From Streptomyces nitrosporeus (lineage in GTDB: Bacteria > Actinomycetota > Actinomycetes > Streptomycetales > Streptomycetaceae): a stretch of DNA of 64,000 bases. The notes beneath the pieces are model-generated. The model was given only the letters and a program-made list of their open reading frames with translations. It did no database searches and had not been told where the DNA came from. Each line of letters starts with the position of its first letter. The first letter of the stretch is position 1. This document shows, piece by piece, positions 26,384-35,559 of this stretch. The stretch lies in NCBI RefSeq assembly GCF_008704555.1, contig NZ_CP023702.1, positions 5,494,001 through 5,558,000 on the forward strand, in the 5' to 3' direction. Position numbers and translations under genes: made by a program.

Positions 26384-29300
26384 TCAGGCGGCGTCGTCGT
26401 CGATGTTCTCCTCCCGGCGGATCATTCGCCACGCCGCCCGCCGCGCACTCTGGTTGAGCGACTGCTTGAAGCTGTCGTCGTGGCTGAAGTACTGCCGCCC
26501 CATGTCGGCGATAGTGTCGATGTGTTCGGCCATCTTGTCCTCGAAGACCTCGTCGAAGACGAGCCCGAAGTTCTCCTCGTCGTTGACGGCGGCGGCGCGG
26601 ACCTTCGGGTCCGCCTTCGCCTCCGAGAACGGCGTGATCACGTCCTGATCGGTGAAGTCGGTGCCGAACTTGTCGTTGAACTTCTCGATCAGTTCCGACA
26701 GCAGCGACTTCTCCTGTTCCTTGGCGCCGCCCCCGCCTTCGCCGAAGCCGCGCAGCTCCGCGGCTCCCTCGGCGGTCAGCGCGAGGTCGTGCTGGCCGGT
26801 CCTCTGGATACGCAGGTGGCTGAGGTCGACGTCTCCTATGTCCACGCCGCCGTCTCCGCGTCGCGGCAGGCGGTTGAGCAAGTGGCGGCCGTAGAGGTAG
26901 AGGCATTCGAGGTCGGCGTCGCGGTAGGGCACGATCTGCGAGAGGAAGCCGTACTTCCGCACGTAGTCGTTGAGATCCGCGCGGAACTGTTCGGCGGCCT
27001 CGGCGGCTTCCTCGTCGGGATCGCCCGCCTCGTCCTTGCGGTCCAGCAATTCGGTGAACCGTTTGACGGCGGGGTCCAGATGCCGGTACAGCTCCGCGTG
27101 GAGCTTCTCCCAGCGGGCGGCCGAGCCTGCTGCCTTCTCCTCGGCTGCCAGATAGGCGTCCGCGAACCTCCGCATCTCCTCCTCGACGAAGATGTCGACC
27201 CGCATTACGTGGCTCTGCGCGGTGTAGAGGAGATTGGGGTCGGAAGGAAGGGTGTTCGCCTCCTCGAAGTACGGGCGGAAGGACTCCTTGATGTCCTCGG
27301 CGTCGTTGACGAAGTCCAGTACGGCCAGGTCCGCCTGCGACTTGCGGTCGGCGGTGCGGTTCAGACGGGAGAGGGTCTGGACGGCGCTGATGCCCGCGAG
27401 CTTCTTGTTCACGTACATCGTGGTGAGCAGCGGCTGGTCGAAGCCGGTCTGGTACTTCTCGGCGACGACGAGGATGCGGTACTCGCGCTGCGTCGCCGTT
27501 CCGCCCGTGCGCACGGCCTTGTCGTCCTTGCGCGTGTACGCGAACGCCTTCGGCAGCGCGGACTCGGAGAGGCCGCCGTTCTCCTTCGGCTCGGTGGTCT
27601 CCTCGCCGTCATACGTCAAGCTGCCGGAGAACGCCACCAGGACGCCGGGGTCGGCGTACGCGTTGTCGCCGATGTACTTCCTGATGGCACGAGCCATTTG
27701 TACGGCGCTGTGCCGGGAGGCCGTCACCACCATGGTCTTGGCACGCCCGCCGAGCCGGCCGGTGGTGTGCGTGCGGAAGTGTTCGACGATCACTTGCGCC
27801 TGTTGCGTCACGGTGGAGTCGTGCGTGAGCGCGTACCGGGCGAGCAGTGGGTTCGCCTTGGACGGGTCCACCTCGCGCTCGTCCGGGTTCTTGTTCACCA
27901 GCTTCCAGTACGTGTCGTACGTGACGTAAGTGCGCAGGGGATCGAGGATGAAGCCTTCCTCAATGGCCTGGCGCATCGAGTACGTGTGGAAGGGAACGTA
28001 CGTCGGCTTGCCGTTGACGGTGTCCAGGGTGCCGAAGAGTTCGAGCGTCTTGGCCTTGGGCGTGGCCGTGAACGCGAAGTAGGAGAGGTTGGAGGCCTTG
28101 CTGCGTTGAGTGGCCTTACGGATGAGCTTGGCATCGGTGGTGGCAGTCGCCGCTTCCACCTCGGTTGCCCCGGCGTCGGTGGAGTCCGAGTCCAGGCCGA
28201 GGTCACGCAATGCCGCGCGTACGGCTGTGGCTGCGTCGCCGGACTGCGAGGAGTGGGCCTCGTCCACGATGATTGCGAAGTTGCGACCCTGGATCTCGGT
28301 GGGGTTGCGGCGCAGGTAGTCGATGAGGGCGGGGAAGGTGTGCAGCGTGACTGTGATGATCTTTCCGGTCTCGCGGGACAGCGCCTTGGCGAGCTGGTCG
28401 GACTTCGCGCCGTGCTTCTCGTCGATCTTCACGACCAGGCCGGCCGTCTTCTCGAAACTGCCGACTGTCTCGCGCAGTTGGGCGTCGAGATTACGACGGT
28501 CGGTGATGATCACGACCTTGTCGAAGACGGGCACACCGGGCTTGAGTCCGGCGGCCAGGGCGTCGGGGTCGATCTCGGCTGGATCGGTGGGGGTGTGCAG
28601 CGACGACAGGCGGTGCGCCAGCCACCCGATGGTGTTCGACTTGCCCGAGCCTGCGGACGCCATGCCGAGGTAGTTGTGACCGGCGCCGTGGCGGGCCGCG
28701 TGGTCGGCGAGCTTCTTGACGATGTCCCACTGGTGGTAGCGCGGGAAGATCAGCTTCTTGCGTGTCCGCCCGTCCGGGCTCTTCTCCTTGCTGAGGTGCA
28801 CGAACCGCTCGATCAGGTCGAGCCAGGTGTGCCGCTCCCAGATCTGCTCCCAGAGGTACGAGGTCGCGTACGTCCCCGGGACGGTGGGCGCCGGATTCCC
28901 GGCACCACCGGGCTTCCCCGGGCCCTCCGATCCTGTATTGAACGGGAGGAACCGCGTCAGCTTGCCGCGTAGTTCGGGCGCGACGTACACCATGTCCGTG
29001 TCCACGGCGAAGTTCGCGATGACGCGGCGGGCGAAGATCAATTCAGTGGGGTCCCGCTCGAGTCGGTACTGCTCCTTGGCGTGCTCCGCCCCCTGCCGCG
29101 TGAGGGCGTTCTTCAACTCGGCGGTTGCCAGCGGGATCCCGTTGAGGAACAAGGTGAGGTCCAGCTCGTTGCCCTTGTCCGCCTGCTTCGCCGCGTACTG
29201 CAACTCCTTGACGAAGGTCAGCCGGTTCGCCCGGTAGTCGTCCAGGACGGCGTCCGACGCGACGAGCGACGGCTTGAAGTAGGCGAGCCTGATCAGGACG

Positions 29301-29587
29301 CCGTGGTCCTTCACGCCCTTGCGGAGTACGTCCAGCACACCGTCGGTTCCAATCGCCTGGTCCACACGCTTGGCGAACCCGGCCTGGGCTGTGTTGGGAT
29401 CCCCGCCGTACAGGGCAATCAGCTCGGCCCAATCGTCGGCCTGGGTTTTGCCGATGAAATCGAAAAGCTGGGCTGTGTCCAGGCCTAGTTGGGGGCGGTA
29501 ATCCTGTCGGTTTCCTTCAGACCAACCGCGCTTGAGCAAAGCGGCGACTATTGCGTTTCCGAAGGCTGCTTCGTCGTGGACGGGCAT
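26384..29587 (-). CDS. hsdR: Type I restriction enzyme, endonuclease/translocase subunit R
   Basis: The 1067-residue motor and nuclease subunit of a type I restriction-modification complex. The N-terminal nuclease shows the PD-(D/E)XK residues Asp143 (ELDLTLFLNG), Glu157 and Lys159 (ATAELKN). The helicase region follows with Walker A ASAGSGKSNTIGW, DEAH box IIVDEAHSSQSGD, and motifs FAFTATPKAKT and KYQTGFDQPLL; a helical C-terminal part docks on the methylase. All signatures are intact, so the protein should translocate and cut unmethylated DNA. It is the last gene of the hsdM-hsdS-hsdR order, 215 bp after hsdS, a gap large enough for its own promoter. Confidence 0.96.
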   Translation of the reverse strand: MPVHDEAAFGNAIVAALLKRGWSEGNRQDYRPQLGLDTAQLFDFIGKTQADDWAELIALYGGDPNTAQAGFAKRVDQAIGTDGVLDVLRKGVKDHGVLIRLAYFKPSLVASDAVLDDYRANRLTFVKELQYAAKQADKGNELDLTLFLNGIPLATAELKNALTRQGAEHAKEQYRLERDPTELIFARRVIANFAVDTDMVYVAPELRGKLTRFLPFNTGSEGPGKPGGAGNPAPTVPGTYATSYLWEQIWERHTWLDLIERFVHLSKEKSPDGRTRKKLIFPRYHQWDIVKKLADHAARHGAGHNYLGMASAGSGKSNTIGWLAHRLSSLHTPTDPAEIDPDALAAGLKPGVPVFDKVVIITDRRNLDAQLRETVGSFEKTAGLVVKIDEKHGAKSDQLAKALSRETGKIITVTLHTFPALIDYLRRNPTEIQGRNFAIIVDEAHSSQSGDAATAVRAALRDLGLDSDSTDAGATEVEAATATTDAKLIRKATQRSKASNLSYFAFTATPKAKTLELFGTLDTVNGKPTYVPFHTYSMRQAIEEGFILDPLRTYVTYDTYWKLVNKNPDEREVDPSKANPLLARYALTHDSTVTQQAQVIVEHFRTHTTGRLGGRAKTMVVTASRHSAVQMARAIRKYIGDNAYADPGVLVAFSGSLTYDGEETTEPKENGGLSESALPKAFAYTRKDDKAVRTGGTATQREYRILVVAEKYQTGFDQPLLTTMYVNKKLAGISAVQTLSRLNRTADRKSQADLAVLDFVNDAEDIKESFRPYFEEANTLPSDPNLLYTAQSHVMRVDIFVEEEMRRFADAYLAAEEKAAGSAARWEKLHAELYRHLDPAVKRFTELLDRKDEAGDPDEEAAEAAEQFRADLNDYVRKYGFLSQIVPYRDADLECLYLYGRHLLNRLPRRGDGGVDIGDVDLSHLRIQRTGQHDLALTAEGAAELRGFGEGGGGAKEQEKSLLSELIEKFNDKFGTDFTDQDVITPFSEAKADPKVRAAAVNDEENFGLVFDEVFEDKMAEHIDTIADMGRQYFSHDDSFKQSLNQSARRAAWRMIRREENIDDDAA

Positions 29588-29802
29588 GAGCGGTTATTCC
29601 CCCCGGCTTCCGGTGGCCTGATAGGTGATGTCGCGGCAGAAAACTGTCGATGGATGCAAGTTGGTGCGGACAAGGTCGAGGTCCGTGTCTTGGGCCTGAC
29701 CTTGCCGTCGCGTAACGTCTAGCGATGGGTTTGTGGTTGTCTAGCCGAACACGTGCGATGAACGGAGGTGGTCGGCGGAGCGCGGCGGGGCTAATGGCAC
29801 GA

Positions 29803-31074
29803 TCATTCCTCGATTCCTCGTCCGCTGGCGGTGGACACGTCGATCTGACCGGTGACGGCGGCGATGATCAGGGCTTGGCGCCGTTCGGCGAGGACCGATT
29901 TCTGACGCTCCAGGTTGCTGCTCAGGCGCCTCATGGAGTCCTGAATGCGAGTGATCTCCCGGACCAAGTGTTTCCGTTCCTTCGGGTCTGATGGCCAGGT
30001 CAGCGCGAAATTGCCCAAGTCTTCCATGCCGAGCGTCGGTTGAGCCGTATCTGTGCTCGTGGCGACGAGGGCTTGCTGGTGGAAGGCGCTCGTGCCGAGC
30101 CAGGACTTGACGAGTTCCACCTCTACCTCGGGAACGAAACGCATCGAACACACGGCTCGCGCGATGTTCGCACCATCCAGGCTCGCGGGGGCGATCGCCG
30201 CACGTCCGAGCGTTCCCACAACGCTCATCAGCAGATCGCCTGGCTGTACGACGCTTCTGGCGTACTGCGCTGACAGTTCGCTCGGAATATTGCGCAGGCC
30301 GTCGGCCCGCCCCTCCAGATCCAGGAGGTCGTTGACTCGGATGAACGGGACGCCTTCGTCCGTGAACACCGGAACCAGAACGCCGTAGCGCGGGCGCACA
30401 GAGAAGAGGTATTTGAGCCGCGTCGGAGTTGCGGATCGCGCCTCTCGGAACGATAGGTCGAGCATCGCTCGTTCGCGTGCTGCGAGGAGGTTCAGCTGCG
30501 CGGACCGAGTGGTGTCCAAAGAATCGATGCTGGCGGTCTCGGCGTCGAGGAAGTCTGCGATGCGGCGCTGTTCTTCCAGTGGCGGCACTGGAACGGGCGC
30601 ATCGCCTAGACTCTCGCGGTTCAACTCGATCTGGTTCGTGGCCCCAACTGCGAGCGCTGCGTACACGTACTCCTGGAACGGCTGTGAGCCAAGCCAATAA
30701 TAGGCGAACCTGGGATGCAGTTCATCACTTTTCGTTCGCGCGATTGTGACGTGACTGTCGGCCATGCATGGAATGTCATCGGGTGCGCCAGTGAAGAAAC
30801 CAACTCGACCGAGAGTTCCCGTCCCAGTTGAGTTGATCAGGACGTCTTCCTGCCGCAGGTATCCCTTCAGCTTCGTCGCGTTACCGTCATAGTTATGAAA
30901 CCGGGTACGAGACCAGTCAAGTCCGGCACTTTGATTTGCAGCCTGGCTGATTGCGCGTACTGGTCCGTTGTCCACGTAATTCGGGGCGGATCCGCGATTC
31001 AGCAGGCACGTCATGTGCTTTAGTCGCGACGCTCCCCACCTGTTCGGCAAAGAGGCTCCGAGTACAGAAGTCAT
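29803..31074 (-). CDS. hsdS: Type I restriction enzyme, specificity subunit S
   Basis: A 423-residue specificity subunit that places the complex on a bipartite DNA sequence. It has two target-recognition domains (about residues 10-165 and 215-385), each followed by a conserved helical spacer: PVPPLEEQRRIADFLDAETA after the first and KERKHLVREITRIQDSMRRL after the second. The first domain includes LINSTGTGTLGRVGFF, typical of the fold. The ATG (31074) overlaps the hsdM stop as ATGA, so M and S are translationally coupled. The recognition sequence cannot be read from the protein. Confidence 0.95.
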   Translation of the reverse strand: MTSVLGASLPNRWGASRLKHMTCLLNRGSAPNYVDNGPVRAISQAANQSAGLDWSRTRFHNYDGNATKLKGYLRQEDVLINSTGTGTLGRVGFFTGAPDDIPCMADSHVTIARTKSDELHPRFAYYWLGSQPFQEYVYAALAVGATNQIELNRESLGDAPVPVPPLEEQRRIADFLDAETASIDSLDTTRSAQLNLLAARERAMLDLSFREARSATPTRLKYLFSVRPRYGVLVPVFTDEGVPFIRVNDLLDLEGRADGLRNIPSELSAQYARSVVQPGDLLMSVVGTLGRAAIAPASLDGANIARAVCSMRFVPEVEVELVKSWLGTSAFHQQALVATSTDTAQPTLGMEDLGNFALTWPSDPKERKHLVREITRIQDSMRRLSSNLERQKSVLAERRQALIIAAVTGQIDVSTASGRGIEE

Positions 31075-33167
31075 TCCGTCATCTCCCCAAGCAGCGCCTG
31101 GATCTCGGCCTCCAGAGCCTTCAACTCCCCGTCGATCTCCGCCAACGGTCGCGGCGGCTTGTACACGTAGAAATGTCGCGTGAACGGGATCTCGTACCCC
31201 ACCTTCGTTTTGGTGTGGTCGATCCACGCGTCCGGGACGTGCGGCAGGACCTCCCGCCGCAGGTACACCTCCACGTCCTCCTCCAGCGGGACATTCTCGT
31301 AGTCCCGCAGCTCCGGGTCCGGTTCCGGTTCGCCCTTGATACGCTGGACCTCGCCCTCCGGGTCGCGGACGCCGACCGCCTCCCGCAGCGCCTTGCCGAA
31401 CGGCGCACCCGTCGGCCACAACAGGCCGGCCGCGACGATCGCGTCCTTGAGGTCGATCCATGCGTCGGACTTCGTCGACCAGGACTTGCCGACCAGCGGG
31501 CGCAGCGCCTCCGCGAACGCCTCGGCGTCCGTGGCCCGTGTGATCGGCTTGGACGCGGTGATCGCCGCCAGCGTCTCCTCCGTAACCTCGAAGCGGAGCC
31601 TCAGCGGCCGTTCGACGGTGATGCGGTGATACCCGAAGTCCTCATTTCGGAAGACCTTGATCTTCCCGGCCCGGTCGACCAAGTCGTGGCCGCCGCCCTT
31701 TTCCGCCGCGTCAACGACCGCCAGCGCCTCCGTGTAGAGCCTGGTGATCTCGGAGATGTGCTGCTCGCCCAGTTCCTTGCGCTTGTCGCCGAGCGACTTC
31801 CGCATCTTGCGCCAGTAGTCGCGTGCGTCCAGCAGGACCACCTTGCCGCGCCGGTCCCTGGCCTTGCGGTTGCTCAGTACCCAGAAGTACGTGGAGATGC
31901 CGGTGTTGTAGAAGAGTTGGTCGGGCAGGGCGACGATGCCCTCCAGCCAGTCATTCTCGAGGATCCACTGCCGGATCTTGGACTCACCCGACTCCGCCGC
32001 CCCCGTGAACAGCGGGGAGCCGTTGAAGACGATGGCGATCCGGCTGCCGCCCGCCCCCGACGCGTCGACCGGCTTCATCTTCGAGATCATGTGCTGGAGG
32101 AAGAGCAGCGAGCCGTCATTGATGCGCGGCAGGCCGGCCCCGAACCGACCGCTCTCACCGAGGCGTTCGTGTTCGTCCTCGACGGTGCCCTTGACCTTCT
32201 TCCACTCCACGCCGAACGGCGGGTTGGCCAGCAGATAGTCGAAAGTGGTGGGCGTGTTCTTGTCCCTCTTGGAGTCGTCGCTGCTGAAGCCGTCGTCACT
32301 GAAGGAGTTGCCGTACTTGATGTTCTCCGGGTCCTGACCCTTGATCATCATGTCCGACCGGCAGATGGCCCAGGACTCGGGGTTGAGTTCCTGGCCGAAG
32401 ACCTTGACCGTGGCGTCCGGGTTATGGGCGGTGATGTACTCCTCGGCCGCGCTGAGCATGCCGCCGGTCCCGCAGGCCGGGTCCATGACCGTACGGACGG
32501 TGCCGGGCAGGACCAGGGCGTCACTGTCCGGCGCGATGAGCAGGTTGACCATCAGCCGGATGACTTCCCGAGGCGTGAAGTGCTCACCGGCCGTCTCGTT
32601 GGACTGCTCGGCGAAGCGCCGGATCAGCTCCTCGAAGACGTATCCCATCTGGTGATTGGTGACGATCTCGATCGGCTTGCCATGCTCGTCGAGCACGACA
32701 TTGCCTTCTGCGTCCCTCTTCACCGGCCGCAGGTCGAGGTCGGCGAACCGTCCGACCACCTGATATAGCAAGTCCGCCGCGTCCAACCGCTTGATCTGCT
32801 GGGCGAAATCGTACCGCTCCAGGACTTCCCGGGCATTGGGAGAGAAGGCGCCGTAGTACTCGCTGAGGTACTTCGCCGCGTGCGAGGCGTCGCCCGCGAT
32901 GGCCTTCAGCGTGTAGGCGCTGGTGTTGTAAAAGCTGTGGCCGGACGCCTTGCGCAGGAAGCGGTCGGGGTTGATGTCCTGGCCCTCGTAGCGGGCGGCG
33001 ACCTCCAGGACCTTGTCCTTGGTCGGTGCGAGGACGCACTCCAGGCGCCGCAGCACGGTGAACGGCAGGATCACCTTGCCGTAGTCGGACTGCTTGTAGT
33101 CGCCGCGCAGGAGGTCGGCGACCGACCACGCGTGGTTGGCCAGTTCCGTGTGCTTACTGCTGTTCAA
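31071..33167 (-). CDS. hsdM: Type I restriction enzyme, adenine methylase subunit M
   Basis: A 698-residue N6-adenine DNA methyltransferase subunit. TTG 33167 is the start, with AAGGA five bases upstream and the family N terminus (ELANHAWSVADLLRGDYKQS) immediately after. The SAM motif is DPACGTGGML (residues 229-238) and the catalytic motif NPPF (315-318); GEHFTPREVIRLMV precedes them, as usual. The C-terminal 200 residues, including a charged stretch and YKPPRPLAEIDGELKALEAE, are longer than in compact HsdM proteins. It methylates host DNA and is required for restriction. It overlaps hsdS by ATGA. Confidence 0.95.
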   Translation of the reverse strand: MNSSKHTELANHAWSVADLLRGDYKQSDYGKVILPFTVLRRLECVLAPTKDKVLEVAARYEGQDINPDRFLRKASGHSFYNTSAYTLKAIAGDASHAAKYLSEYYGAFSPNAREVLERYDFAQQIKRLDAADLLYQVVGRFADLDLRPVKRDAEGNVVLDEHGKPIEIVTNHQMGYVFEELIRRFAEQSNETAGEHFTPREVIRLMVNLLIAPDSDALVLPGTVRTVMDPACGTGGMLSAAEEYITAHNPDATVKVFGQELNPESWAICRSDMMIKGQDPENIKYGNSFSDDGFSSDDSKRDKNTPTTFDYLLANPPFGVEWKKVKGTVEDEHERLGESGRFGAGLPRINDGSLLFLQHMISKMKPVDASGAGGSRIAIVFNGSPLFTGAAESGESKIRQWILENDWLEGIVALPDQLFYNTGISTYFWVLSNRKARDRRGKVVLLDARDYWRKMRKSLGDKRKELGEQHISEITRLYTEALAVVDAAEKGGGHDLVDRAGKIKVFRNEDFGYHRITVERPLRLRFEVTEETLAAITASKPITRATDAEAFAEALRPLVGKSWSTKSDAWIDLKDAIVAAGLLWPTGAPFGKALREAVGVRDPEGEVQRIKGEPEPDPELRDYENVPLEEDVEVYLRREVLPHVPDAWIDHTKTKVGYEIPFTRHFYVYKPPRPLAEIDGELKALEAEIQALLGEMTE

Positions 33168-33246
33168 CGCTGTCCTTCCGGAGTTTCGCCGTCCCCGAGG
33201 GACGGAGAGGTCAAGTCTGGCCGTTCGCGGTGCCGGGCCGCAGGTT

Positions 33247-35370
33247 TCACGCCGATCCGTGACCGCGTGGCAACAGCGCGCCGCCGGTGAGTCCGGTGCT
33301 GAGGAGACGTGTGACGTCCTCGGCGGCCCGGTCGGCCCGGCGCGCGGTGGTACGCAGTTCGTGCAGGCTGCGGAACGCGGCGCCGTAACGCTGCTGCTCC
33401 GCGAGTGGAAGCAGGGGAACGCGTAGTCGCCGGGGGTCCACCCGGATGATGGATGTGCCGGTGGCCGCGGCGTTGACGTTCTGCTCCGCCGCGAGGAACC
33501 CAGCGAGGAACCACGGGTTGAGCCGACGCTGATCCGGGCGGAACAGCAGCAGATTGGGCCCCAGAAAGCAGCCTGTCTCGCCCGGCTCGACGACCCGGGC
33601 CACGGCCGTGCGTCCCACGCGGAGGAGCTCTGTGAGAAGCACGTCACCTGCCTGCACTGAGGGAAGGACGACGTCGGCGGGCAGGTCGGCTTCAGTTCCG
33701 GAGGCGGGCCGGTTCTCGAAGACGTCGGCAGCCGTGAGCGCCGGTCGTGCGCCGGGTTCTGCTTCGGGCCGAGGCTGCGGTTGGCCGCTACGGGTTCGGC
33801 GGCCCGGGGGCGCGGTGTGGAGCAGACTGAGTGCGCCGCCGCGCAGAAGGTCCGAAACCGTTGCAGTGCGCCAGTCGCGGGGCCGGTCATCGGCCGGCGG
33901 CCAGTCGCCATCGTTGCTGAGGTCGACCAGGTCTGTTGCCGTTCGACGGAGTTGGTCGTACAGCTCCGATGCCTGCCGGGCCAGCAGGGCGGGGCGGAGT
34001 GCTTGCCGGGAAGCCGTCCGGATGCGGCGGGCCGGGGTCAGGTCCACCGCTTCGTCCAGGAGGTCGGTGACCGGCATGGCGGCGGCGATACCCGGGGCTC
34101 CGGTGTAGCCGTCCTGCTCGGCGAGGTACGGACGCCACGCCGAGAGCACGGTGTTGTCGATGGTGGCCCAGTCCAGATCCCGGTTCTCGGAAGGGGCCGC
34201 GTCGACGAGCAGGATCGTCCCCGGGGCTTCAGCCTGCGGATCGTGCCGTTCGAGCACCCACAGGTGCAGACCGATGTGGAGAGGGGTGGCCGCGCCCTGG
34301 GGAAGCGAGACGACCGCGCGGAGAGCTCCGTCCCGTACGAGCTGAGCCCGGATGCGCCGACCGGCGGTACGCTCCGCGACGGCGGGCGGCATGAGCAGTA
34401 CGGCACGTCCCCCAGGCGCGAGATGGGCCAGGCAGTGCTGGACCCAGGCGAGTTCGGGCTCACCCTTGGGAGGCACGCCGTAGGCCCAGCGTTGGTCGTA
34501 GGCCAGGTCATTGTGTCCCCATTCACGGACCCCGTAGGGGGGATTGCACAGGACGGCGTCCGCGGTGAGGCCCTTGAAGGCGTCGGAGCGCAGGCTGTCT
34601 CCCGTACGTACGGTGATGGCCGCCTCGGGGGCGCTCAGCCGGAGCCGCACGGCGGCCTGGGCGGCCTGGGCGGGCAGGATGTCCTGGCCGTGCAGGTCGG
34701 TCGCCCCTGCCGATGCCGCCGCGGCGAGCAGCGATCCGGTGCCGCACGCGGGGTCGAGAACGCTCACGGGGAAAGCACCCGCGCTGTCGGTCAGGAGCCG
34801 GGCCATGAGGTCGGCCAAGGGGCGCGGCGTGAGGTAGGTGCCGGCGCCCCCTGTGTCCTCCAGCAGGCGCTCGGCCAGGACATCCGTCGCAGCCTCGGCG
34901 CCGTCCGTGGCGACGCACTGCAGCAAGGCCCTCAGCGGTCCGGCCGCCTCGGGGGTGTATATGGCGTCTTCGGTTCCCGGGAAGCCCTTGGCCCCGTCGT
35001 CCGCAGCTGACCGCACCCATCGCAGCAGTCCGTCGTCACGCAGTGCGGGAAGGGCTTCGCGTTCTCCCCGGTCCAGCCGGGCAGCCGCGAGCACCACAGG
35101 GAGCAGGTGCAGGGCCAGTTCGCCGTCGCCGGGGTGGGTGCGCAGTGCGGTGCGAAGCCGGTCCGCAGGTGTGTCCTCGGGGAGTTGGCCACGGGCAGAA
35201 AGCCAGGCGCGTACGGCGTCGAGGTCATAGGTGGGGCTGGTGTCCGTGCCTCCCGCAGGGGCCGGAAAGTCCGGGTGCCGACGACGCCAGTTGCTCACCG
35301 TGGCGCGAGTGACTCCGGCCAGCCGGGAGATGTCGGCGGCGGTCACGAAGGCACTGGCCTGCTGATTCAT
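33247..35370 (-). CDS. N6-adenine DNA methylase with N-terminal HTH and C-terminal specificity-like domain
   Basis: A 707-residue protein combining three parts. Residues about 8-62 are a DNA-binding helix-turn-helix (VTAADISRLAGVTRATVSNW). The central methylase resembles HsdM, with SAM motif LDPACGTGSLL (205-215) and catalytic NPPY (276-279). The C terminus (about 540-700) looks like half of an HsdS subunit (VQAGDVLLTELLRVGRTAV, VPLLPLAEQQRYGAAF). Such a protein could find and methylate its own target without a separate S subunit, while the HTH could repress its promoter. No nuclease domain is visible. It is divergent from the DUF6119 gene over a 189-bp shared promoter region, and 79 bp upstream of hsdM. 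Confidence 0.88.
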   Translation of the reverse strand: MNQQASAFVTAADISRLAGVTRATVSNWRRRHPDFPAPAGGTDTSPTYDLDAVRAWLSARGQLPEDTPADRLRTALRTHPGDGELALHLLPVVLAAARLDRGEREALPALRDDGLLRWVRSAADDGAKGFPGTEDAIYTPEAAGPLRALLQCVATDGAEAATDVLAERLLEDTGGAGTYLTPRPLADLMARLLTDSAGAFPVSVLDPACGTGSLLAAAASAGATDLHGQDILPAQAAQAAVRLRLSAPEAAITVRTGDSLRSDAFKGLTADAVLCNPPYGVREWGHNDLAYDQRWAYGVPPKGEPELAWVQHCLAHLAPGGRAVLLMPPAVAERTAGRRIRAQLVRDGALRAVVSLPQGAATPLHIGLHLWVLERHDPQAEAPGTILLVDAAPSENRDLDWATIDNTVLSAWRPYLAEQDGYTGAPGIAAAMPVTDLLDEAVDLTPARRIRTASRQALRPALLARQASELYDQLRRTATDLVDLSNDGDWPPADDRPRDWRTATVSDLLRGGALSLLHTAPPGRRTRSGQPQPRPEAEPGARPALTAADVFENRPASGTEADLPADVVLPSVQAGDVLLTELLRVGRTAVARVVEPGETGCFLGPNLLLFRPDQRRLNPWFLAGFLAAEQNVNAAATGTSIIRVDPRRLRVPLLPLAEQQRYGAAFRSLHELRTTARRADRAAEDVTRLLSTGLTGGALLPRGHGSA

Positions 35371-35443
35371 GGGCTCCTGCCGGGTGACGTGGGGGCGGGC
35401 GTGCTGGACGGCTTCACTCTATACCGACATCTAACTGGTGTGA

Positions 35444-35477
35444 ACTGTTTGACAGTGCTTTCAGTTGCCGCTCTACT
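35444..35477 (+). promoter_or_regulatory. Promoter with overlapping inverted repeat for the DUF6119 gene
   Basis: TTGACA (35449-35454) and TCTACT (35472-35477) are spaced 17 bp apart, a good vegetative promoter pointing at the DUF6119 gene. ACTGT-TTG-ACAGT (35444-35456) is a perfect inverted repeat over the -35 box, a possible operator for the HTH of the divergent methylase. Confidence 0.6.
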
Positions 35478-35559
35478 GGTTGTGCTTTCACTTGGCTTCC
35501 CGGCTTTCCTGGATCTCCCGGGCTGCCCCCTGCTCACAAACGTCGAATGGAGCGGCATC

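Noticed and set aside
26480..28972. 830-codon plus-strand frame opposite hsdR
   Set aside because: It is the antisense shadow of a complete HsdR with intact nuclease and helicase motifs; its composition and lack of domains show it is a by-product of G/C codon bias.
30951..32768. 605-codon plus-strand frame opposite hsdS and hsdM
   Set aside because: Runs across two real minus-strand genes, has no ribosome site and no recognisable motif.
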